Source: Allokutzneria multivorans
GTDB taxonomy: Bacteria; Actinomycetota; Actinomycetes; Mycobacteriales; Pseudonocardiaceae
Reading direction: 5' to 3'
Assembly (NCBI RefSeq): GCF_039537405.1
Contig: NZ_BAABAL010000004.1
Span: 299,419 to 363,418, forward strand
DNA: 64,000 bases
Below, one piece after another: positions 53,784 through 60,065 of this stretch. Made by a program: the position numbers and the translations under genes. How positions within the stretch are numbered: position 1 is the stretch's first letter; every line of letters starts with the position of its first letter. The notes beneath the pieces were generated by a model that had not been told where the DNA came from, did no database searches, and saw only the letters and a program-made list of their open reading frames with translations.

Positions 53784-54173
53784 GTGACCGTCCTGCACGT
53801 CTGGTACTCCATTGACAAGCGCGACCAGGGGATGCTCGCCGGGACCGAGGCCATTGACGCGTTCCTCGACCGGCTGGCAGAGGGCAAGCGCCCGGTCTTG
53901 GCGGCGCTGTTCCGCGCCGAGGACTTGGACAACTTCCCGCCACGGATCGAGATGCTGGTCGGCCTCGGCGGTGCTCCGGACGTCGGGATCGTGCACTGCG
54001 ACGGCGTGTCGTCCAGCGGCTCACCGCAGGACTCCGGAGAGGAAGCGGTGTACTACGACTTCTTGGACGGCAGGCGCGACTTCCCCGCCAGCGCCGTCAT
54101 CCCGCTGGCCCAAGTGCGCGCCGCAGTGCACGAGTTCGCCGCCACGGGAGAGCGCCCGAAAGCCGTCATGTGA
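53784..54173 (+). CDS. Imm1-family immunity protein, no toxin beside it
   Basis: A 129-residue protein, GTG 53784 with GGGAGG upstream. The Imm1 pattern is seen: an early acidic strand (LHVWYSIDKRDQG), RIEMLVGLGGAPDVGIVHCDG, EEAVYYDFLDGRRDFPASAVIPLAQVRAAVHEFAATGERPKAV. It is shorter than the first Imm1 (148 aa). No toxin is next to it. It lies directly before a CRISPR array. Confidence 0.72.
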   Translation: MTVLHVWYSIDKRDQGMLAGTEAIDAFLDRLAEGKRPVLAALFRAEDLDNFPPRIEMLVGLGGAPDVGIVHCDGVSSSGSPQDSGEEAVYYDFLDGRRDFPASAVIPLAQVRAAVHEFAATGERPKAVM

Positions 54174-54190
54174 CAACCCGGCCGCCCCCG

Positions 54191-54888
54191 CCCCCGCCCC
54201 CGCTCGCGCGAGGAGAACTGATCGGGCCGTTGCACACAGCGGTTCTCCTTAGGACCACCCCCGCTCGCGCGGGGAGAACACCTCACCTTGTGGAGGAGCA
54301 ACGGCCCCTTCCGGACCACCCCCGCTCGCGCGGGGAGAACACGCCCGGCCAGACCGTCGTGAGCTTCGCCGACGGACCACCCCCGCTCGCGCGGGGAGAA
54401 CCGCCGGTCGTACACCTCGACCGCGCCGCGCCGTGGACCACCCCCGCTCGCGCGGGGAGAACGGCGACATCAGCCGCGCGCGCGTACGGGACCTGGGACC
54501 ACCCCCGCTCGCGCGGGGAGAACCCGCTGCCGGTGACGCGCTGGCCACCGCTCGGCGGACCACCCCCGCTCGCGCGGGGAGAACGGGATCGCGGGAGGCC
54601 CACGAGCCCCACTCGACGGACCACCCCCGCTCGCGCGGGGAGAACCGGTTCCGGACGCGCGCACTGTGTGATCACCTGGACCACCCCCGCTCGCGCGGGG
54701 AGAACACCATTCCGTAACGCTGTTACGATGCCGATACCGGACCACCCCGGCTCGCGCGGGGAGAACACCGTAGATCGCCTGGGAGGCAAGCCCGAACTGG
54801 GACCACCCCCGCTCGCGCGGGGAGAACATTGACGGAGAGACGGTACGATTCAAGGAGCCAGGACCACCCCCGCTCGCGCGGGGAGAAC
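54191..54888 (-). CRISPR. Type I-E CRISPR array 1, 12 repeats
   Basis: Twelve 28-nt repeats (transcribed strand begins GTTCTCCCCGCGCGAGCGGG and ends GGTCC) with 11 spacers of 33 nt, one of 32. The copy at 54191-54218 is degenerate in its first six bases on the plus strand and at one later position. One C-to-G change occurs in the repeat at 54739-54766. The degenerate end lies far from the leader at 54889, so the array reads on the minus strand. No cas gene is in the window. Confidence 0.95.
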
Positions 54889-54960
54889 ACTTCTTGACCT
54901 GGTGGTTTTCTCGGCAGTTCGGCGTTTCAGCATGGGTTTGTATCGGGTCGGGTGACGTTA
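54889..54960 (-). promoter_or_regulatory. CRISPR leader 1
   Basis: This stretch abuts the youngest repeat of array 1. It resembles the sequence beside array 2, starting ACTTCTT(G/T)ACCTG and later sharing GCATGGGTTT, as expected for leaders adjoining I-E arrays and carrying the promoter and integration signals. Confidence 0.7.
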
Positions 54961-55180
54961 GATCCGTTCAGCGCTGATGCGTCGAGCTAGCGGGTCGGCT
55001 AGAGCGTGTGTGCCTGAGAGGCCACGCAGGTTACGCCTCGGAACCGTTTCGGATCGTGGCGTTGCTGTCGACCCGCCAGCGTGAGATTACCGGTGCCGTG
55101 TTCTGCGCTGGCAGGTTCGACCTGCGGGAGCGCGAGTAGCCCACGCAGTGGTGGAGCGGGTGATCGATGAGGGCTAGCCC
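54961..55180. other. Gap between the arrays, no gene recognised
   Basis: About 220 bp holds short open frames in both directions, none with a start, ribosome site or known domain. One plus-strand frame ends at 55137-55139 (VFCAGRFDLRERE). It may be a remnant of a lost gene served by the terminator downstream. Confidence 0.4.
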
Positions 55181-55224
55181 GACGCCGTGCGGCCAGGTTG
55201 TCCTGGCCGCACGGCGTCATTTTT
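55181..55224 (+). terminator. Strong intrinsic terminator before array 2
   Basis: GACGCCGTGCGGCCAGG (55181-55197) and its exact complement (55202-55218) form a 17-bp stem with a TTGT loop, followed by ATTTTT. It is the only strong T-tailed terminator noticed in the window. It may shield the arrays from plus-strand transcription or belong to a lost gene. Confidence 0.85.
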
Positions 55225-55226
55225 AG

Positions 55227-55498
55227 GTTCCTTGCCTACTCACGCGGGGAGAACGATCGGTTTGCCGTCGCACAGCACGATCGGGCCGGGACCACCCCGC
55301 TCGCGCGGGGAGAACTCACGATCTTGAGTTTCGACCCGTCGGTCGGGCGCACCACCCCCGCTCGCGCGGGGAGAACTTGCTGAGCACGGCGCCAGCATCA
55401 GTTCACGTGGGACCACCCCCGCTCGCGCGGGGAGAACGTTGTGGTTACGGCATGTTCTAAGCAGGCCACGGGACCACCCCCGCTCGCGCGGGGAGAAC
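55227..55498 (-). CRISPR. Type I-E CRISPR array 2, 5 repeats
   Basis: Five repeats of the same family with four spacers (34, 33, 33, 33 nt). The first (55227-55254) is strongly degenerate at its left half; the second (55289-55315) lacks one C; the third has GC for GG at its start. The two nearest the leader are perfect. Its leader (55499 onward) resembles that of array 1, showing a separate array read on the minus strand. Confidence 0.93.
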
Positions 55499-55570
55499 AC
55501 TTCTTTACCTGCTGCTTTGTGTGCGGTCGGCGTCGTTTCGCATGGGTTTCGTCAGGGTCATCCTACGGCC
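55499..55570 (-). promoter_or_regulatory. CRISPR leader 2
   Basis: Begins ACTTCTTTACCTGCTGCTTT and shares GCATGGGTTT and other blocks with leader 1. It adjoins a perfect repeat, as expected for the integration end. Confidence 0.7.
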
Positions 55571-55638
55571 GCAGGATGTCGGTCGGAGCTGGTTCAGGCG
55601 TGCCCGCCGAGCCCATCGCGGCCAAGCGGTCTCCAGGC

Positions 55639-56628
55639 TCAGGCGGCGCGGACGGTGCTGAGGACCTGCATGGCGTGGTGCTCGCGCGAAGCGAGGTCGG
55701 TGAGGATCTCGGACGCGTGGGCCAAGTGCGATGCGTCGCCGGAGGAACCGGCCGCGGCGATGTGCTCGGAGACCTCCGTCCACAGTGGAGCGATCTCGGC
55801 GTAGAGGTGGTGCCCGGCGCGGAGGGTGTCGTCATCGACGAGCGAAGCGCTCTCGGCGAGGAAGTCGCGGTACATGGCGCGGAACAGAGCGCCACCGGTG
55901 CCGCCGCGTTCCATCAGCGTCGCGGCGAGGGGCAGATCGCGTGACGGCGCGGCGGAGCGGTCGAGCCAGCGGAGCACTTGGCGAGCGGCCTTGCCGATGC
56001 CGCGGTGGCCGAGGTTGGCGATGGGTGGGTTGAGGAAGTCGAGCGCGTTGGCGCGCACGGACTCCAGCACGGCGGAACGGAGCGAGGGCCGAGGCCCGGC
56101 GGCGGAGAGGGTGAACGAGAGGTTCCGCGCGGTCATGGGGCCGCGCTCGTTGCGGGCGAGCTCCAAGCTCGCGAGCGAAGTCGTGACGGAGCCGCCCTGC
56201 TGAGCGGTGTCGATCAGGTGCGCGCGGTCGTCGTCGTGGCCGTGCATCGCGACGAAGTGGCCGCCGAAGTGCACCTTCGAGGTGAAGTACTCCAGGTGGT
56301 AGCAGTCCAGCTGGAGCCCGACGGGGCGCCCGGCGGCGAGGGCGTCGGTGACGTTCTGCCAGGCCTTGCGCGGGGAGCCGGTCTCCTGGACGCGCAGGTC
56401 GAGCCCGAGGCGCTCGGCGACGGTCCGGGTGATCCGCATGGGCTTGGAGCGCCCGCCGAGGAACGGGAAGTCCATGTTCTTCGCGTCCCAGTACACGAAA
56501 CCGAGCCCCTCGCCGAGGCCGAACAGCATCGGCTCGGACAGCTCGATCCCCTCGTGGCGCAGCAGGGCGCCGATGGCGGTGGTCTCGCAGTGCTGACCGG
56601 AGGGGAACGCGACGTTCTCGATGATCAT
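55639..56628 (-). CDS. BtrH_N / DUF4872 protein
   Basis: A 329-residue protein; ATG 56628 or GTG 56634 could be the start. The N-terminus has SGQHCETTAIGALLRHEG (Cys-His, as in cysteine-peptidase-like BtrH_N domains), then LFGLGEGLGFVYWDAKNM, LDCYHLEYFTSKVHFGGHFVAMHGHDDD. The C-terminal helical half matches DUF4872. BtrH transfers an acyl group in butirosin synthesis, so an acyltransferase role is plausible. It starts 28-34 bp after the terpene synthase stop and is likely co-transcribed. Confidence 0.78.
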   Translation of the reverse strand: MIIENVAFPSGQHCETTAIGALLRHEGIELSEPMLFGLGEGLGFVYWDAKNMDFPFLGGRSKPMRITRTVAERLGLDLRVQETGSPRKAWQNVTDALAAGRPVGLQLDCYHLEYFTSKVHFGGHFVAMHGHDDDRAHLIDTAQQGGSVTTSLASLELARNERGPMTARNLSFTLSAAGPRPSLRSAVLESVRANALDFLNPPIANLGHRGIGKAARQVLRWLDRSAAPSRDLPLAATLMERGGTGGALFRAMYRDFLAESASLVDDDTLRAGHHLYAEIAPLWTEVSEHIAAAGSSGDASHLAHASEILTDLASREHHAMQVLSTVRAA

Positions 56629-56661
56629 GCGCACAGGCTGACCCCTCCCACTGGGGGAGAG

Positions 56662-58965
56662 TCAACACCAGGACAGCGCGGTGAGCACGTGGACGTCGGT
56701 GAGCACCGGGTAGTCGAACGGCAGCGGGCGCGGTCCGACCTGGTCGGGGACCGAGGTGAAGCCGCCGTCGGGGTCCTGGTGCGCCAGCAGGAAAGCGACC
56801 GCTCGGCCGACCGCGAGCGGCGGGCCGTGCCGCGCGAGCACGGGGACGGCCTGGGCGGTGGAGAGCACGTCGCTGGGGGAGCCGGGGAGCTGGCCCCAGC
56901 CGCCGTCGGCGTTCTGCGTGTCGAGCAGGCGTGCCACCGAACGGGAGGTGGCGGCGGCGATGCGGTCCTGGAAGCCGGACGACGGGACGGCGTGCAGCGC
57001 GTCGAGCACGCGCAGGATGGCGCTGGACTCGCTGATCGTCCAGCTGCGGTCGAAGGTCCCGTCGGGCAGCTGCGCGTCGAGCACGAACTCCACGGCGCCG
57101 GACACCAGGCGGTGGTTCGGGGCCAGGGCCAGGATCGCGCCCGCGGTCATGTCGAGATCAGGCGTGTCGCCGCGAACCCAGGTGGGGAATCCGCCGCCGG
57201 GATCGGCGATCTCGACCAGGTAGTCGGTCGCACGCGTCAGCGCCGAGCGGTATCGGACGGGATCTGCGGCGCGCAAGAACTCCATGCACCGGGTCGTGGT
57301 GTCCACGTCGGTCTGCCGCACACCCGTGGCGAACGGCCAGCCTCCGTCGGGCGCCTGCCACGCGGCCACGAGGTCGGCCATCCGGGGCACGAGCGGCGCC
57401 AAGCTCTCCTCGGCGAGGAACGCGAGCCCGGCGACCGCGGTCAACCACAGGTCCTGGCTGTCCAGGAACGGCAGCCCGCCATCGGAGTTCATCGCGAGCG
57501 ACAGCCGCAACAGCCCGTCGTCCAGGACTCGCGCCCGTGGTTGGAAGGTCTGCACCGCGTGCAGGCCGAGCAAGTACGTCGTGGCGCTGGCCTCCCACAA
57601 CAACCTGTTGCGCCCCAACGACATCAACGACACGAGTCGGTCGCGCTCAACAGCGGAGCGGCCGTGGATGATCCGGACGGCCAGGACGTGCACCTCGGTG
57701 AAGGTGGTGACGCTCTCCGACGAGAGCGAGATCGGCTGGGAAACCTCGCCCAAAGGGGAGCGGCACAGCACGTGCAGCACGGTGCGCAGCATGGCGGACT
57801 TGAGCCACCCGCGCCCGACGGTGCCACTGCTCACCGTGATCGGTAGCGCGGCGGCGCGGTCGAGCGCGTGATCGGCCGTGCCCGCCGGGTCAAGGCAGGC
57901 ATCGATCAGCAAGGCGTCCAAGGGGCTCGCGTCGGCTCTGCGCCCGCGCAGGAAATGAGCGAGCCGCTCCTGCTCCCCAGGTCGAGAACCGTTGGCGCGT
58001 AACAAAGCTAGGAACAGCGCGGATTCCAGCACCCGGCTGCCGCATCGGTCGTCGACCGCGCCGGAGGGGTCCACCGCGACGGCCAAGTGCTGCGCGAGCG
58101 CCTTCACGCCCCGCTCGTGCGAGTCGCTGGAGCCGCCCGGGTTGCGGTGGGTTTCCCGTTGCCAGGCAAGCGATCCGTCCCGGATCTGGCGAATCCGCTC
58201 AGCCCGCTGCCCCTCGGCGAGCCGGTCGAAGTCGTCCATGCGCGCGGCCAGCATCGCGCGGGCGTGCGCCGCAGCTTCGGCGGGACCGCAGCGGTGGTGG
58301 CGCGCGAGCACGCCGACGAGGTTCTCCGTGCCCTCCTCCAGCTCGCGCGCAGCGGAGCGCAGGTCGTTGGTCCACGCGATGATGTCGGCGGTGGCATCGC
58401 GCAGCCCGTCGAGCCCGCGAGCCTCGGGCAGGTCGCGTTCCACCACGGCGATCACCGGCAGCACCGTGATCGTGCGACGGCGCAGTGCCAGGTATTCGTG
58501 CAAGCCGAGGCGCTCGCCGGAAGCCCGCAACCGCGTCTCGGTGCACGTGGCCTCAGCGAAGTCCTTGTACAGAGCGATAAAACGCTCACTCCAGCCCGGA
58601 AGCGCCGTGGCCCGAGTGCGAGCCCACAGGTCCGTCAGCGCGCGCACCGCCGGCTCGGCGTGATCGCTCCCGTCGGCGCCGCCGAGCACGGCCAGCAGCT
58701 CGTCCAGCAGTGCCCGCACCTGTTCCGGCGACTGACCGTCCCGGTCGAAGCCGTCGTCGACCACGACGATGAACGTGCCCCACTCCGCGAGCACGCCGAG
58801 GTTCGCCGCTCCTGCGTGCGGGGCCAGCCATCCGGCCATGCGCCCCTGGCCCATGCGCGCGAGCCGCCGCACCTCCCGCTCACCGGTCACGAGGCCGTGG
58901 CGAGCCGCCCACGCGCGAGCTTGGCGCTCCGCGTGGTCCCAGTCCGGGTCGCAAACCTTGGTCAT
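56662..58965 (-). CDS. Two-domain terpene synthase: class I domain then class II-like domain
   Basis: A 767-residue protein. Residues 1-290 are a class I terpene-synthase alpha fold with D70-D-x-x-D (VVVDDGFDRD) and the NSE triad N200-D-x-x-S204-x-x-x-E208 (WTNDLRSAARELEEG). Residues 300-767 are a prenyltransferase/squalene-cyclase-like alpha-barrel with QW-type turns (DGGWPFATG, NADGGWGQLPG, DPDGGFTSV) and D553-V-D-T-T where class II enzymes have DxDD. Variants with DxDTT are reported in some drimane-type synthases (from memory). Class I before class II is the reverse of plant bifunctional enzymes. A protonation-then-ionisation cyclase is expected, chain length unknown. Confidence 0.86.
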   Translation of the reverse strand: MTKVCDPDWDHAERQARAWAARHGLVTGEREVRRLARMGQGRMAGWLAPHAGAANLGVLAEWGTFIVVVDDGFDRDGQSPEQVRALLDELLAVLGGADGSDHAEPAVRALTDLWARTRATALPGWSERFIALYKDFAEATCTETRLRASGERLGLHEYLALRRRTITVLPVIAVVERDLPEARGLDGLRDATADIIAWTNDLRSAARELEEGTENLVGVLARHHRCGPAEAAAHARAMLAARMDDFDRLAEGQRAERIRQIRDGSLAWQRETHRNPGGSSDSHERGVKALAQHLAVAVDPSGAVDDRCGSRVLESALFLALLRANGSRPGEQERLAHFLRGRRADASPLDALLIDACLDPAGTADHALDRAAALPITVSSGTVGRGWLKSAMLRTVLHVLCRSPLGEVSQPISLSSESVTTFTEVHVLAVRIIHGRSAVERDRLVSLMSLGRNRLLWEASATTYLLGLHAVQTFQPRARVLDDGLLRLSLAMNSDGGLPFLDSQDLWLTAVAGLAFLAEESLAPLVPRMADLVAAWQAPDGGWPFATGVRQTDVDTTTRCMEFLRAADPVRYRSALTRATDYLVEIADPGGGFPTWVRGDTPDLDMTAGAILALAPNHRLVSGAVEFVLDAQLPDGTFDRSWTISESSAILRVLDALHAVPSSGFQDRIAAATSRSVARLLDTQNADGGWGQLPGSPSDVLSTAQAVPVLARHGPPLAVGRAVAFLLAHQDPDGGFTSVPDQVGPRPLPFDYPVLTDVHVLTALSWC

Positions 58966-59022
58966 CGAGCGAGAGCGTAGGTCGGGCGCCCCGGGCAGGG
59001 GGCATTCGAGGTTGTGAAGTGA

Positions 59023-59505
59023 TCAGGTGGTGAAGTGCTCGGCGACGGCGGCGAACGCGCGGTTCGCCGCCGCCAGCTCCTCGGGGGAGAGCCCGCCGAA
59101 GAGCTGCTCGGCGAGCCGGTCGGCGGACTCCCGCAAGCGCGTCACCGCGGTGCGGCCCTTCCCCGTCAGGTCGACCCAGATCGCCCTGCGGTCGTCGGGG
59201 TGCGAGCCGCGCGTGACGAACCCGGCGGCCTCAAGAGCGTCGACCAGCGTCGTGACGTTGCGCGGCGTCACCTCCAGCGCGTCGGCCAGTTCGCGCTGGG
59301 TGAGCGGGGCGCGGGCGGCCACCCGCCACAGCGCCTTCGCCCTGGCCTGCGTGAGCCCGTCGGCGCGCAGCGCGGTGGTCATGTCCTCGGTGATCAGCTC
59401 GGTCGCCCGCAGCAGCATGTCCAGCGTCACACGGGGTGACGGCGCTCCCGAGGACGGTTCGGGGACAGATGATGTACTATGTTCATCATGTTCCATATTC
59501 ACCAT
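59023..59505 (-). CDS. MarR-family regulator
   Basis: A 160-residue protein; ATG 59505 or 59496 could be the start. The HTH/wing is LTQRELADALEVTPRNVTTLVDALEAAGFVTRGSHPDDRRAIWVDLT. It is divergent from a SnoaL-like gene with 34 bp between starts. The GATGA...TCATC half-sites at 59469-59488 lie just inside its own 5' end. Confidence 0.9.
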   Translation of the reverse strand: MVNMEHDEHSTSSVPEPSSGAPSPRVTLDMLLRATELITEDMTTALRADGLTQARAKALWRVAARAPLTQRELADALEVTPRNVTTLVDALEAAGFVTRGSHPDDRRAIWVDLTGKGRTAVTRLRESADRLAEQLFGGLSPEELAAANRAFAAVAEHFTT

Positions 59506-59539
59506 GCTACCGCGTGGTGGTCACGAAGGAGGCACTGAC

Positions 59540-59956
59540 ATGGACGCCGTCGCCGAGAGGAACATGGCCGCGATGCGCGAGGCGTACGCGACCCTGGTGA
59601 GCGGGGACCTGGACGCGTGCGTGGAGATGCTGACCCCGGACTTCGTCGCCAACCTCCCCGGGCTGCCCGAGCCGATCCGCAGCCGCGATGTCTGGCGGAT
59701 GGGCGCCGAGGCGATGCTGAAGGGCTTCCCCGACCTGGAGATCGAGGTGGAGCACATGGCCGCCGAGGGCGACCAGCTCGCCGTCCGCGCTCGCTTCCGC
59801 GGCACGCACAAGGGTGAGTTCAACGGCGTTGCGGCCACCGGGCGCTCGGTGGACTTCTGGAGCGTGGAGTACTACCGCTTCGTCGACGGCAAGGTCGCCG
59901 AAGAGTGGGTCGCCCCCGACATGGGCAACCTGATGCAGCAGATCACCGCCGAGTGA
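59540..59956 (+). CDS. SnoaL-like protein
   Basis: A 138-residue protein, ATG 59540 with GAAGGAGG upstream. It has the NTF2-like fold: an N-terminal helix (AMREAYATLVSGDLDACVEML), LPGLPEPIRSRDVWRMGAEAMLKGFPDLEIEVEHM and a beta-sheet tail (VDFWSVEYYRFVDGKVAEEW). SnoaL is a polyketide aldol cyclase, but most members are not, and no polyketide genes are nearby. It is controlled perhaps by the divergent MarR. Confidence 0.85.
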   Translation: MDAVAERNMAAMREAYATLVSGDLDACVEMLTPDFVANLPGLPEPIRSRDVWRMGAEAMLKGFPDLEIEVEHMAAEGDQLAVRARFRGTHKGEFNGVAATGRSVDFWSVEYYRFVDGKVAEEWVAPDMGNLMQQITAE

Positions 59957-59972
59957 TCTCACCCAGAAGAAG

Positions 59973-59998
59973 CCGCCCGCGCCGACCGGTGCGGGCGG
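59973..59998 (+). terminator. Hairpin after the SnoaL-like gene
   Basis: CCGCCCGC (59973-59980) and GCGGGCGG (59991-59998) form an 8-bp GC stem over a 10-nt loop, 16 bp after the stop. Confidence 0.6.
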
Positions 59999-60002
59999 TC
60001 GC

Positions 60003-60051
60003 TTGTCAGGCCATCGCAAACTGAACTGATAACGCTGACAGGGGTTGTCAG
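60003..60051 (+). promoter_or_regulatory. Promoter and operator-like repeat before the UvrA-like gene
   Basis: TTGTCA (60003-60008) and TGATAA (60027-60032), 18 bp apart, form a likely promoter. CTGACA (60035-60040)-N5-TGTCAG (60046-60051), an inverted repeat, covers the start-site region and suggests a repressor site. Confidence 0.6.
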
Positions 60052-60065
60052 GTTTCGCGGAGACG

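Noticed and set aside
54170..55500. Open frames running through the CRISPR arrays with repeated peptide units
   Set aside because: They translate the 28-nt repeats and spacers (DHPRSRGEN-type repeats) and have no ribosome site.
53784..59000. cas genes near the arrays
   Set aside because: All neighbouring genes were read; none resembles Cas1, Cas2, Cas3 or Cascade subunits.
59540..59956. Polyketide cyclase in a polyketide cluster
   Set aside because: SnoaL-like fold only; no ketosynthase, acyltransferase or ACP lies in the window.
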